Assembly (NCBI GenBank): GCA_008694505.1 | Contig: VZDJ01000623.1 | Span: 19,463,754 to 19,527,753 of the forward strand | Length of the DNA stretch: 64,000 nt | Origin: Cyanoderma ruficeps | Taxonomy: Eukaryota > Chordata > Aves > Passeriformes > Timaliidae | Reading direction: 5' to 3' | Notes under the pieces: model-generated | The model's input: only the letters and a program-made list of their open reading frames with translations | Database searches by the model: none | What the model was told of the DNA's origin: nothing | Translations under genes and position numbers: made by a program | Shown here: positions 45,701-57,960 of the stretch, one piece after another | How positions within the stretch are numbered: position 1 is the stretch's first letter | How the letters are laid out: the number at the start of each line of letters is the position of its first letter

Positions 45701-48700
45701 TGTGTTTCAGACTAGCTTCGTGCATGGCTAGAGACCTGAGGCCAGAGAATTATGCAAACTGCAATTTGAAGCACCCTGACTTGTCAGATTTGCTCAATGG
45801 TTGGTGCAGGATGGCTGTCTTTGGCTCTTTGGTCACACTCAGCATTGCTCTTTGCAAGATGCCAAGTCCCTTCATGCCTCTGTTTCCCTGCTATTCCAGA
45901 GGTGAGAGTCAGATCATTCACATGCTGCATGAGAAACACTGCAGCAGTTGAAAAAGTGGGGTAAAAATATCCCTCCGTCCCTGGTCTTTTCCCAGGCTCC
46001 TGTGGAGGCCCCCAGCATAGCTGGCTGCTGTGCTTAGCTCCCTAAATTCTCTGAGCACAGTGCCAGTCTGGCTGCCAGCTAACATCTGGGCCATGGGAAA
46101 AGGGCAGGGAACAAACAGCAGGTCTCCAAATTCCCATCCTCCCTCCTGCCTCTCACAATCTGGCATGCCAAGGACCTTTCCCTCTTCCTGCAACCTTTCC
46201 CACAAAATGAGCAAGCCCTTTGCAGCTGCCACCTCTGTCCCCTTCTTGTCACTCAGGCTGGGAAGAGGCCAAGTGCTGGTGGGGATTAGCTGAGCTTTGG
46301 GATTTTAGAAGCATCTGATTCAAGAGCAGACTCCTAGGGCCCTGCCTATCTTCTCTCTCACCAGCAAGATGGAGAAGTGGAGAGACTGTTTTAGCTCTTG
46401 GACTGGTCAGAAACAATTAGATTTAGAGGATGGTAAGAGAGTGAGTGAGTGTGTGGCCACGAGCTGGAAAGGATACCCTCTCAGGGCACTCAGAGGGATC
46501 AAAGAAGATTCCCCAGCAACTTAGGGAAGGTTCAGGTTCTCCAATGTGAAACCTCCAGGCTTTGCTATGATTAGTGACATTGTATGAACTGGGGATCTTG
46601 ATTTTTTGGGAGGTGAAAAGCCAGCTCTTCAGACCTCCTTGGTACTTCCAGAATATTTTAGCTCATGTAGCTACTTATTTTTTATTTTGCCATTAAAAAC
46701 AAACAAAACCCAACCTGATCATGCTTTTTGTTGCAAAGCTGGAAACATGAGGTCTCCACAGAAATATATAATTATTCATTACTGGAGACATGATGGGCCC
46801 ATCAAATCACAGGCACTGCTGGATGCATTGCATAAGCTGAGTGCACACTCAGAATACGTAGAAAAGAGTGGCAAAAAGTAACAGCCTCTGACTGCAAAAG
46901 AAAGCAGGTATTTTATTTTAAATTAGATGAGGCCTTCCTCTAATTTTAGGACATGGAGCTGCCACAGCTGGAGTCTTTGGCATTGTCAATGGAGACCTGT
47001 TTGGGGGAATTAATTAAACTTTCCTCCCAGTGTAAGTGCTATAGGAGTCAGGGGTGTTTTACTCTCTCCAAATCAAACTCCCCAGCACTTCCTACTGCTG
47101 CTTCATTTTCAATTCCTTTTTTGTATTCCTGTCCTCCAGGAGGGAGTCAGATCAATTTAGGAAAAAGAGATGGGGTATTCATAATGCTGGAGAAGTGCCT
47201 AGAGAAATAAGCCAAAAGCATATTTTGGACTCTGATTTGCAGCACCCAAAACATCACAACAATATCACAGTGTCCCATTGAGTGGCAGGAACTGCTGAAT
47301 CTCTCTTGGAAATCTAAGACCTGGATCTTCTTTTGCTCCAAGTTAAAAGAGAAATGGAGGTACCAGATTGACCCCAGGTATGGCACTATGTGTGCAAACT
47401 TGGCACAGTGGCCACACTTTATTTTGTGCCCTCTAACACCAGAGCAAAATGTCCATGGGAGAAAACAACATGTCATGCTTTATTCACTGCTCTCCAGCTC
47501 CATGGTAGAAACGTTTCAGCTATTGTTATGGACCAAACATGAAGTTTGCAGTGCATTGCAGTGACTGAACGCTGTCAGCATACAGTGAGTTCTCCTGCCT
47601 GGAATGGTTAATTCCAGCAGGAGAGCTGCTTGTGGAAAGTGATTTAGACAAGGACTGTCTCACTCAAGGAAGCCCTTGGGGCTTCAGAGTGCCAGTTGTC
47701 GTTTTGAGGCATGGTGTGACAGGAATCAATCCCAAATAAAAGCTGGTAGATGTGTTTCTGCCTGCCTTTGTGGCTGGGGTCAGCAAAGATGCACTGAAAG
47801 ACTCAGAAGTGGCTCCATACCCTGCCCAGGGACGGGCCCAGGGTCACGCCCAGCTGTGCTCCCGAGGGGTGGTTCAAGCTGCAGTGCTGCAGGCCCCGAG
47901 GGCCAGCACTGGCTCTTCAGGGTGGCCAGAGCTCTTTCCCCACAGGGAGCAGAGTCCCTGCTCCTGGCTAAGACAGCACTGATGTGATGCCGCTCTGGCA
48001 CTCCAGCCACAGCTGTGTGCAGGGCCGGAGGGACACGCCACACCAGTCCCCACTGCCAGCCATGTGTGCGCCTGCAGAATGAGGCGACAGCTCAGGGTGA
48101 CTTGGAGGAGCTGCCCTTGACCCTGCCATGCCAGGGACTTCCAGCAGCTGCTGAGGCAGCTGAGGGAGCTGCAGGGAGGGTGGTGGGAGTGGCAGAATGT
48201 GCCAGTGTGGGAACGTGGCACTGACCCCTCATCTGCAAGCTGCTGCTCCCCAAGGTTTCAGCAAGGAGGATTAGTTCCCATCCAGTGCCAGGGACGTGCT
48301 GGTCCCACACACGTGGGGCCCTGTGACACTGTGTGCTTCAGGAGCTGGGAAATGACTGGAGGCACACACACAAGAGCATCTGTGGTGTTGCTGCGATTGT
48401 CTGAGGATACAGAGGGAAGCACAGACTGCAGGGAGGGGCAAGATCTTTTACGACTCCCACTGCCACAGATGGAACAAGGGATTGTGCCCTCATCACAACC
48501 AGACGTGAGCCCTCTTTTGGGAAAACGGTTTAGACCTCCGCATCCTTGAGCAGTTTAACTCTACAGTGGAGAGAAGCTGGACAGCAAAAGTGCCAGAGCA
48601 AGGAGAATATGTGTGCAGTTGAGCCAGTAATAGATCCTGTGGGAATCTGCTTCCAGCCTTGGGGAAGCCCTTCCAGACCACAGACTGCCAAGGCTCCTGG

Positions 48701-49564
48701 AACAGACCTCCCTCCCTCCCTGATGCTTCCTGATCCACGTCACTACAAGGAGATGCCCACAGGCCTCGCTCCAGTGCCTCCTCCCCAAAGGAGTCATCCA
48801 GAGTGTCAGGCACTGCATCTGCCTGCGTGCCTGGTTTGCAGTCCTGCCCTTTGCTTGCCCCTCCAGAGGTGGGGGGAAGAGAAAAATGCAAAAAGGTGAC
48901 AAGGTCAAACATAAGTCTCTCAGAGTTTCATGAATAGTACTTCCCTCCCTGCAGAGTCCAGGAAGTATTCTGCTTTTGAGCTGGATCATGCGGGAATACA
49001 TGGGGGCTTTCAGAGATGTCCCACGTGGAAATATACATGTCACATGAACATATATAGTTACTGGGTGAGTGGAAATTTGGATTCTGGAGTGTATTTCCAG
49101 TCCATGTCTGCCTGAGGAGTTTGGTTCCTATGGGGAGGCACAAGAAGATGGATGCGAGCAAATGAGTGATTAATTCTTTCCCCTCACCCTGACCTGCTCC
49201 TAGGTGATTCTGAAGGGAAGTTTCATTTTTGCTGTGAAAACCTGTGATCCTTTCACAAAGCCTGACAGCAGTTCCTAACCAGAGTGAAGGCTATCAGGAG
49301 GACTCCCTCCCAAAGGGGTCCCACTGTACTCACCAGATCCTTGGAGGTGCCAAGCCTTGTCAAGCCATCCAGGGGCAGCAGATCAGCAGAGTCCTTGTGC
49401 ACAAACTGGGTGGCCTGTTTGAGGCGCCTCTTCTGTTGCAGAATAGCTTTGTTCCTCAGCTCCATCTCACACTCCTGTCGCTCCAGGTCAGGAGTACCCT
49501 CGCTCTGCTTTTCCTCCTGGTCTCCTTGCCCCAGTGGCAGGGGGCAGCTCTTCCTTGTGTTCAT
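36650..49564 (-). CDS. NRIP2: NRIP2, nuclear receptor-interacting protein 2 with retropepsin-like domain (complete, 6 coding exons)
   Basis: The minus-strand exons, in order, are 49564-49334, 44736-44560, 40107-40025, 39596-39469, 37580-37528 and 36742-36650. They join in consistent phase to 254 codons plus TGA. The N-terminal part contains RRLKQATQFVHKDSADLLPL and RLGTSKDL, closely matching my recollection of human NRIP2. The exon 2 start QPHSVVQRRLLEGN and the C-terminal retropepsin-like fold (from about residue 131) also match. The fold includes NTGCLPNLISKRCLKQLG at the active-site position, FGQETVLCSALVV, and FCIGLQTLLSL, the second hydrophobic-Gly motif. The presumed catalytic D-T-G of the family reads N-T-G here (Asn147). 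The start ATG has an in-frame TGA 12 bases upstream and a CACC Kozak context. The mouse protein (NIX1) was described as a neuronal binder of liganded nuclear receptors. It converges with ITFG2, as in human. Confidence 0.93.
36743..37527 (-). other. NRIP2: NRIP2 intron 5
   Basis: 785-base GT-AG intron. Nothing recognisable. Confidence 0.85.
37528..37580 (-). CDS. NRIP2: NRIP2 exon 5
   Basis: 53 bases: two complete the Asp codon begun in exon 4, then DEMLEFCIGLQTLLSLK (first D is the split codon). Minus-strand acceptor TTCTCAG and donor AAG|GTAAGG. Too short to show as a long open frame; found by homology. Confidence 0.95.
37581..39468 (-). other. NRIP2: NRIP2 intron 4
   Basis: 1.9 kb GT-AG intron. 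No recognisable element. Confidence 0.85.
39469..39596 (-). CDS. NRIP2: NRIP2 exon 4
   Basis: 128 bases. After the acceptor TCCCACAG it encodes LEEVSAMDCGDLSLPIPS and GRVEHMELQFGQETVLCSA, then LVV. Donor TAG|GTGAGA. One base completes the codon from exon 3 and one base is left for exon 5. Confidence 0.95.
39597..40024 (-). other. NRIP2: NRIP2 intron 3
   Basis: 428-base GT-AG intron. Plus-strand open frames across this area (39292-40055) are antisense to NRIP2 and look fortuitous. Confidence 0.85.
40025..40107 (-). CDS. NRIP2: NRIP2 exon 3 (active-site exon)
   Basis: 83 bases. Minus-strand acceptor TTTTTTCTAG, donor CTGGG|GTAAGT. It encodes CQGQVLKATVNTG, then CLPNLISKRCLKQL and the first two bases of Gly. 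The codon for the position expected to be catalytic Asp is AAC (plus-strand 40075-40077), giving N-T-G. Entry phase 0 and exit with two bases fit both neighbours exactly. Confidence 0.93.
41650..41681 (+). mobile_element. possible CR1 tail remnant
   Basis: AGCCCAAACCATTCTGTGAT followed by TCTATGG matches the terminal part of a CR1 3' end in plus orientation, but I see no convincing CR1 body upstream. Confidence 0.35.
43512..43585. repeat. three copies of near-palindromic CTCCAAGTAATTGGAG
   Basis: Copies at 43512-43527, 43536-43551 and 43570-43585 (the last with CTCCGAG). Each is an inverted repeat, CTCCAA and TTGGAG around GTAA, and contains TAATTG, a homeodomain-like core. Confidence 0.9.
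44560..44736 (-). CDS. NRIP2: NRIP2 exon 2
   Basis: 59 codons in phase 0. Acceptor GGAGACAG, donor TGCCAG|GTAAGG. It encodes QPHSVVQRRLLEGNLNK, a charged linker (KDQEEKMEKGEDRRKETS) and LLIQCQ, the first strand of the retropepsin-like fold. Confidence 0.94.
44737..49333 (-). other. NRIP2: NRIP2 intron 1
   Basis: 4.6 kb GT-AG intron, relatively GC rich at 47.7-48.9 kb, where several overlapping open frames occur on both strands. None resembles a known protein. No repeat family recognised. Confidence 0.8.
49334..49564 (-). CDS. NRIP2: NRIP2 exon 1 (first coding exon)
   Basis: 77 codons from MNTRKSCPLPLGQGDQ to RLGTSKDL; donor CTG|GTGAGT. An in-frame TGA 12 bases before the ATG fixes the start. 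It contains a coiled-coil-like charged segment (ELRNKAILQQKRRLKQ) and DLLPLDGL. Confidence 0.93.
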
Positions 49565-50290
49565 GGTGAAGATTCAGACGGAGCAGGTCCTTCTTGATAT
49601 GCTGGGCTGTTCCCTGAACTCGTCTCCTGGTGTTTGCCCTCTGGAAGCTGACTCAGTCTCAGATCTCCTTTCCCTTTCTATTCCCCACGGGTCTCCTTCT
49701 CTTCCTTTCTCTGCCTTTCCTCCTGCTCTCTTAGTTATAACTCACCCATCTTAGAAGTGTCTCAGTGCCTGTTTCTCCCTCTGTCCTCTCCACTTCTTCT
49801 TGTCCCTCTGCTCCCGCCTCTTCCTCTCCCTCACTTCTCCTGCCCTGACTGCAGCTTTGCCTCCTCCGGTCCGCGGGTCCCTGTCGTAATAGAAAAAGCC
49901 CCGCGTCAGAAACCGCTTTCCATAAATCACGGCACAGGATGCTCCGGCTGGAAAAATCCAGCAGCAGGAGGATGGCCCGGCTGCTGGGGGCTGGACTTAC
50001 CCCGGCGGGCTGCGCGCACGCACCGCGCGTCTCCGTGTCCGTGTGTGTGTGTGTGNCCGTGTGTCCATGTGTGTGTGTGTTTGTGCGTGTCCGTGTAGCC
50101 GTGTGTGTGTCCCCGTGTGTCCATGTGTGTGTGTTTGTGCGTGTCCGTGTATCCGTGTGTGTGTCCCCGTGTGTCCCTGTGCGTGTGCCCGCCTGTCCCC
50201 GGCTCCATGGGGACACGCCACATCTCCCGGCGGCAGCCAGCGCGCTCCGCTGCCTCTGCCAGGGGGCTTTGACGCATCTCCGTGTCTGTA
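49565..50290 (-). promoter_or_regulatory. NRIP2: NRIP2 5' flank / presumed promoter region
   Basis: Sequence upstream of the NRIP2 start. A moderately CpG-rich patch lies at about 49870-50030, next to the GT-rich repeat. The transcription start cannot be placed from sequence alone. Confidence 0.45.
50031..50200. repeat. compound (GT)n / GTGTCC repeat
   Basis: About 170 bases of GTGTGT interspersed with CC. A unit of about 60 bases is present twice (CCATGTGTGTGTGT...TTTGTGCGTGTCCGTGTA, then GTGTGTGTCCCCGTGTGT). A single N sits at 50056. Long open frames on both strands across it are repeat artefacts. Confidence 0.9.
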
Positions 50291-53200
50291 AATACTGGCA
50301 GCAGCTCGGGTCAGCCTGGAAGATGCAGCAGTGCCTTGGTAAATGGGAGAGAGTATCGTCCTCAAGGCTCCTGGCAGGCATGCCCAGTCTCATTTCTGCA
50401 GAGAGTGTCGTGCCTTTGCAATAGGCTGCACCCAAGGATTTTTCTGTGCAGCTTGAATGAAATGCTGAAGGTCTGGTTTCTGCTTCCAGCCAAGGCGAAT
50501 GTATTGTGCCCGACTCTGCCCTCATTTTCACCCCATTCTACCAAGAACAATCCCCTCCGATATTGCAGGAGCCTAAATCACTGGCTTGTTGATACCAGCG
50601 GGCTTGGCTCCCTGTTTATACCCAGAGTGCTGACACTGCTGCAGTGTGGGATGTCTGGACCAGAGTAGATATCCCTTCTCTCGGGGGAGACAGGACATGG
50701 TAGAACTCCCTTTTTCAACATTCTGTCTCCATATTGTCCTGCTTGAAACTGTGATTTTTAACTTGAACTGATGCTGTCTCGTTTTGATCTCTTTTCTCTG
50801 GTTAATGCACTTCCCCATTAAGCACCAGTTCTGATATCCCATATGGAGGAGGAACCAAAACTTTACTCAGCTGAGGAGCTAAGGACAGTATTACGTTTCC
50901 AGGAAAGCCAGCAAGGGGTGAAACAGCTTTCATGTGCAACATAGAAGGAATAGCAGCAACTGACCACAAAAGTTAGAGCAAAAGGACACTTTCTGTTGCT
51001 CCTTTTGTTTTGTTTTCTATCTTAGTAGCATGTAACATTCCAGTATTACTGATACCACTTACTTCTGTGTTCTAGATTGTGTATTAAAAAAAAGTGAGTG
51101 GGCAATATCAAGAGGCAAATCCAATACAAGGTATTATGGTTTCCACCTAATCACTAGATTTGTCAGGAATGGAAGTAGAAATGCATTCTAACTGCTTTAT
51201 ACTCCAAGGCCAAACTTCAACACCATAATGTAGGTGGAGTCCCAACAAGATCTCAGATGTGCTTTGAGCTGTCCTTATCTATCTGTGAGCCAAATTAAAA
51301 AGACAATTTAAATGATGGATATTTCCAGGGAAGCTGTGTCCCCACAGTCTTGTTTTCTTGCCTGTGGGTTGCTCTGATTCCTGATTTACACACAATTTTG
51401 ACTTCCTGTGGCCCCACTGAGTATCCTTTGAGTCTTGTCATGAGGTCCTTTAATCATCCATGTTAACCAGTTCTGAGTCAGGCACCTCTGCTCTCACACA
51501 GGGCCAAGAGGTGCTTCCCCTCCTGCTGACTGAACACCTCAGCAGGCCAGCCACAACAAGGCAGATGATGGTAGCAAGGGCACTGCCAATTTTCTTAAAG
51601 CCTCAGAATGTACCCTAAGGCAACAAAGTGCTACAGAGCATCTTAGGACTGGATCATCTACGCTTCCTGCCTTGAAGCCGATGGGTAGAGTTATACAATT
51701 TCTGATGAGATCACCTCCTACCCTGGATGAGTATGTGGGAATGAAGAGGAGGGAGCTCTCCTAGCTCCCAGTCCAGCACCTCCTTGCATCTAGCCACCCT
51801 TTATTAGTTTATTTTGCACAGCATTTTGGCAAAGCCTAGTCAAAATCGGTTTGCCTTGCAGCTGGGCTGGAGCCAATGCTTGAGCAGTTCTGCTTTTGGG
51901 TCTCACCAGTTGGTCCTGGTCCCTAATTCATCAAGTATTTCCCTCTTTGTGCCTCAAAGGGGAGAAATCTTCAAGTCTTGTTTAAAGCTTTCTCCCCTCC
52001 TTCATCCCTTCTGCTTCTAGGTGCAGGTCACTTAACTCTTTATATCACAATGTGTTAGTTGCTAGATCTGGCAAAAACAAACCTCAGCATTTTTATGGGG
52101 GTAAAGTCAGCTAAGGTACTATCTTCTCCCATCAGAGGCATGCTAGGTTCTAGGTTTTTTTTTTCTATTCAGCTATTACATTTTCCATCCTGTTCTTCTT
52201 AAACAGAACCCATTTACTAAGTAGGTTAGGTGATTTCTGGTTTTGTTATTTTTTTAAAATTTCTTTTTCAGAATGGACACTCCTAAAAGTCTTCTAATGA
52301 GAAATCAGACCACAATGCAGTAAATTTAAGGGAATTTTGCAGCAGTTATACCTTTCCCAGTCATCTTTTGTAGGCCCTGAAAAGGTATGACTCACCAGAA
52401 ACCTATATTAGAAAAATAAAACTGATTTTGATGAAAATATTGATACACAATCCCATATACACCAATAAGATATTTTCTGATGCACTCACATAAAATAATC
52501 TTAACCCATTATACCTCAATATTCTGCACCCTTCATACAGAAATCTTTACAGGATGTGTAACAGTGCTATTTGGACAATAGAAGAAACACTCTGCCTCCA
52601 CAGAATATAAATATCAATCTTCTCCCTGCTCCAGCTACCAGCTTGGCCTTCCAGCTCAAGCAGTTCCAGGTCAGTGAGAGCTCTGGGACAAAAGGTTCCA
52701 GGTGGTAAGCACTTTAGCTGTGTTGGTGGGTGTTGGTCCCTGGACTTGATCACCTCCATGCCTGAAAAACCCTGAAGAAATCAGAAGTAGTGCTCATACT
52801 TCTAAGGAAAGGCACTGAAGAGCAGCATTTCCCAGTAGCCAGTTTCCCCAGCCAAGATGCAAGAGAGGATCAATATATTCCGGTCAGCTACTCCTCTGTT
52901 GGAAGAAATTCATTAATAGTACCTGGAGTAGTAAAAGGGAGAAATGGACTCCTTTGCTGAAGGAAGCAAGATTTAAGAACGTGAGACAAAGGTTTTACTT
53001 CCCTCTGCCAGGACCAATAGGGAGTATCCCAGCTGTTTGGGAAGCTGCTCTGTTGGGGACTTTCACTGGTTGGGCTTTAAATTTCACAGACTGAGGTCCT
53101 TCTGCCAGAGATTTTCCCTGTATCTCACTTCTGGGAAGCTTTACCTAGCCTAATAATTCCTTTTTAAAATATTCTCCTGCTGCTTTTGCAACGTTTAGTG

Positions 53201-54062
53201 GTTGCTTCTCTTTCTAAGAGATTTCTTTTCAGCTTTGAATTTTTTTCTTTCGACAGTTTGGAAACTGTTATTTTGTCTTCCTGAGATTTGGCATAGTGAA
53301 GGTGGGAGGATGGATTGTAGATGGAGAGCTTTTCATTTCTTTTGTGACAAGTTGGGTGCTTGCAGAGCTCAGCAATAGCCCCCACATAATGCAACCAGCA
53401 CAGAGGTTGTTTTTACAGTACACCAGTTTTCAATGCTGCCATCTCAGTAGTAGCGTAAGCTTCAAGTGGGTGTAAAAGTGACCCCGGGTGTAGCAATTAT
53501 GTCAAAGCCAGGAGATTCCTTGTGGTGGATACTGCAGGATAACAATGAGGCAACTTTCTGCTCATTCTCCTGCATTCTCACAGCCTGCGCAGTCTGTGGG
53601 TGCACAGATGGTGCAGAGGAGGAATGAGAGGACAAACCTTACTCAGGCAAACCATGCATGCTTCTCTCTCCCTTCCATCTCTGAAAAGGATTCTTTGAAA
53701 AAGAAAAGGCTCCTCTGCTTTGAATTCCCTCCAGTTTGTCTATTTGTATAATAAAATACCTTTGTGTTTTTGAGATAATAAGTAAAAGGTTGCAGTATTT
53801 ATATCTGTGAGTATGTCTGGCAAGTTTCCTTGAGATAAATGTCATCTCAGATGTACATAATGTTTAGCTCGGCTGCTGGACAGCGAAGTGTGTCCTGCCA
53901 GCAAGGTCAGTCAGAAAGTAGAATAGTTTGCTTAGTTAGGTAATTTAGGGTCAAATCTCTGTAGTGATCTTCTCTATGGGATAGAATTATGGTTGCACTG
54001 TAGCAAACTTGGAACTGTGTTGTCCAATATGAAATTCCTCTGCTGTATAAATATTTCTTGAT

Positions 54063-54106
54063 CATTATAAATATAATTATGAATATAATACCATTATAAA
54101 TATAAT
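54063..54106. repeat. 15-base direct repeat in AT-rich patch
   Basis: CATTATAAATATAAT occurs at 54063-54077 and 54092-54106 within an A/T-rich stretch. Confidence 0.85.
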
Positions 54107-55660
54107 GATTTATGTCCTTTCTGTATTGATTTTCTTGTTTGGGCTGAACTGCATTAAAAAGAGGTCTTTTCTGTTTGCTTGGAATAGTTATCATTGCCAG
54201 AGAACAGTTGCAGCAGGCAATACAAAATTTCCCTTTCCATTACACAGCTACACAAATCACACCGGAAGACTTTGGCTTTGTTTTCAGGAGGGGGAAGAAT
54301 CTCCACTGGTGTGCATTTCCGCTGATGCACATAGCAATGGCAACTGTCTTACTCATTCTAGAGCCTCTCTGTGCTCAGCATGAGGTTTAAAGTAGAGAAT
54401 AATACCTGGTAGGAATGTGCTTACCCATTAAAGTGTGCAAGAGCCTGAGATAAAGGGTAGTTATGCATTTAAGGCTGATAGTGGAGTACTTGGAAATGTG
54501 TAGTCACAAAGATGTCTCTCCTCTGTGCGTCTCTGTATAGTCATTTCATTTCACTGTCCCTCCACTTCCCACCCACAGGGAGAGCAATATTTCCATTATC
54601 CACTTAGCCTGAGGCTAAGAATGCACTTGACACTAACACAGGCACTTTCTTCTAAGTCTCTACATAATGCCATAAAAATAACAATGAAAATTTTACACCA
54701 TTAAGGCTCCTTCCAGAGGATGTCCCTAAAGCTGAATACTTGAACAGTGAAAGCCAGAGTTAGAGTTGCCTGGTAAAGCCTAATTTGGTATGCATATGTG
54801 TGGGCTTATTACTAAAACCACCTACAGAATCTTGGCAAGGTGCTTTGAGTGGCTGTTTATGGGCTTCTATAACAACTTTTCCTCTTTTTTTTTTTTCATG
54901 TAAAAGAACAAGAGGAAAGAAAAAAGACAATCACCTATACAATTCTTGCCTGTGCCCAGCTAACAGTAGAATCAGAGCAGATCTCATCTTGCTCAAAATG
55001 AAGCCCAAATATATTCCTTGGAAAGTAAGAATCTCTCTGATGGCTGTTTTCGCCTCCAGTGTCATTTCCTTTGGGGGCAGGTTTTACTTTCAGAGTCCTC
55101 CATCAGATGCTGTGGAAAACTTCCCTATCAGCAGTTGTCAGGTGTATTCTGATGTTTCCTGGTTTATTTGTTTGTAAATGGCTTCTTTTGCACCTTAAAG
55201 CAGTTGAGACCAGTCAAGTTCTTCACCAGTCAGCAGTATAACTTGCTGAAATTCACTTAACCAGTGGGGGAGTCAGCCACCCTAAAGGGTGTTGCAGCCC
55301 ACCTCCTGTTCTTTTGTTCAGGCAGACTTTTATTTAGAAATGCAGTACTTCAAGCATCAGTGTTCACAGGGTAAATCTTTCAAGTCGTGCTCCTGTTGTG
55401 GATGGCTTTTCAGGGATGACACCTCAGTCATGTTTAGTGAATTGGCACCTTTTCCACAGTGTATTTTCTCCTTGCTGCTACATGCAAGGCACTGGGCCCA
55501 GCCCTTGTAAAAGAGGCAAACCCAAGACCAAGAATAAGTATTTCACATCTCTAATGCTTTCCTGTGCTACCCAATCATTTTGTCCCAGTCTTAAACCTGA
55601 TGACTCTTGAATCTATGGTCCTTATCCAACCTTTGACTCTTTCTTTATGCTCTCAAACAA

Positions 55661-55911
55661 CCTCAAGTTGTGCCAGTGGAGGTTTGAAATGAATATTAGG
55701 AAAAATTTGCTCATTGAAAGGTTTATCAAGCATTGGAAAAAGGCTTCCTGGGCAAGTGGTTGAGTCACCATCTCTGGAGGTATTTGAAATTTGTAGATTG
55801 TGACACTTAGGGACATGGTTTTGTTGTGGGCTTGGCTGTATCAGGTTAATAATGGTTGGGCTTGATGATCCTAAAGATATTTTCCAACCTAGATCATTCT
55901 ATGATTCTTTG
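55661..55911 (+). mobile_element. CR1-type LINE 3' end
   Basis: A plus-oriented CR1 3' terminal region. CCTCAAGTTGTGCCAG is followed by ATATTAGGAAAAATTTGCTC, AAGTGGTTGAGTCACCATCT, TTAGGGACATGGTTTTG and TTCCAACCTAGATCATTC, ending TATGATTCTTTG. It is 5' truncated and non-coding. Confidence 0.9.
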
Positions 55912-57960
55912 TCTTCTGAACCTTGTCTCCATTTGACTCTGAGACATCTTCTTCTTACCAAGATCTTTCCTTGTATCACCCACTCCCTACAGCCAGCAAA
56001 AGTCCCTTGGACACAAGAGAGCTCACATTGCCACACTCAGCTGCTGGAAGTTGTGAAGAACAAGTTCAGGAAGAAATCTCCACACACTCCAGCAAGTCTG
56101 TGCTGGGGCACACTTTGTACTGAATAAATTTCTTCTCAGGTTTTGGTTGCCAGCTGACTCTGCTAAGGATGTGAGATTGATTTTTTTAAAGGATGTTTAT
56201 AACAGCCAAAACCTGGAAAATTCTCACTCAGCTCATAAAAAGGGAAACATCAAAGCCAAGAAGGTTTTGACAAAAATCCTTACAAAGCAGGGAGGCACTA
56301 GGTCTTTTCAAGAAAAGGTTTGCTACAAAGGGTTTTTTCATCTGAGCAAAATATTCTTGTGCTCTCATTTATAGAAGCAATTGGGCTGCTTGAACTGCAC
56401 TCCCTGTGTTTCCTGCCCTTTCTCTCCCCAGCAGAATACCCCTACCTGCGGCTGATATTCACTATGGCTGTTTTCTGCTCAGACAATTCAGGATTTTATG
56501 ATGGAATCACCAGCACAGTAGTACTTGTAGTGCAGAAGCAGCTTTGTGAACACAATGCACATACAATGGCAGAGGGATGTGTTATCACGCCAGGGATTTG
56601 ATTGACAGCAGTGCTGCTGTAACAATGTAATTTTATTTTTGATTTTAAATACTGGACTCCTTTAGTCTCCTAGCCTTTAGGCTGCATTTGTATGTGCACC
56701 AGCTGCTTGTTACATTCTTGATGGCAAGGCCTTGGCATGATTTAAATGGCAACTGAGATTATCTCGTGGTCTCCTGACTCCAAGATTTGAATAAAACCAG
56801 CAAATAAATAAAACCTGAGAGTCAGCCATGGGAAAGAGCAAAACAGCTCTTATCACTGTAGCATGCCAGTCCCATGGGTATGCATAGCAGAGTGCAGACT
56901 GCCTGGAACTAATTAGCTACAGCGTGGAGCTCCTCAGATCAGACCATTCTGTGTCATTGACATCATTACTTGCAAATACTTGGAAAACCACATTGATGCT
57001 GAAGGCATCTTCAGTGATCCTGCAAGTTCCAAGGGATGTTTTATGGTGTCAGTTCTGCTGCGTTCCTGACCTTTATTCCTCTCATGGAGGAATTGGATTG
57101 GATGCTAAATATATCAAATTGTCCAAAACTTGAATGCTACCATGAGAGCAGGCAAAACTGCTTCAAACAAAAGCTTTTCTAAAGTGAAGCTTAAAGGGGA
57201 AAAAACATGTTGATAACTCAGGACAGATTAAACCACCAGACTCATAGATACTCCTAAATCAAGTGTTTCAGGGCTTTACAATATACATGCATTATCCACT
57301 ACAGAAATTTAAGCTGAAACACAGTTTCACAATCCAAAATAGCTTTGTGCATAGACAGATATGTAATCTCAGAATTCAGAATAAAAAAATCCCAAAACAT
57401 ATAAGTAATTTAAACATGTTACTTCATGAGAAAAGCATAAAGTTGAGATGGAATGGTCTGACCTGTTGCATAATGATATGATCGAAAACTTTGTCTTTAT
57501 TAAAAATTATAGAAAAATACATCAAATGTGAAAGAATACAGTGCACCAAGGAAAGATACCATACTAGTAGAGAAAAACATTATTCTATAGAAAATATCAG
57601 CTATATTAAGAGATTCTTCCGAAGTCCAGTGAAGGTGAAGAGGTTTTTTTTTCCTGTTGGAAAACTGGTCCATTCATTAAACAGTCAGGGTTCTAATGAG
57701 CCAGCCTGTTTGTAACCACAGATGAGGACAGAAAACCTACCTTCTACAAATTACACAGCTAAATGAACAAAGGCCCTATTGGCAGCAACCTCCTATACAT
57801 CCATGAGAAGGTAACAGGAGGCATTGGAGCATAAATCCATGCCTGACTGTAGCTCAATAATAATTTTTTGCCAGCTGTTTTCCTTGACTTTCTTAAATAA
57901 CATCATTAGATGTTTCTGGGTTTAAATTTGGTGAATTAAAAAAAAAAAAAAAANGAAAAT

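Noticed and set aside
50031..50200. CRISPR-like array
   Set aside because: It is a simple GT-rich repeat with no distinct spacers, in a vertebrate genome.
49731..50531. 266-codon minus-strand open frame
   Set aside because: Much of it is translation of the GT-rich repeat (His/Thr runs) and it spans an N. There is no coherent protein family.
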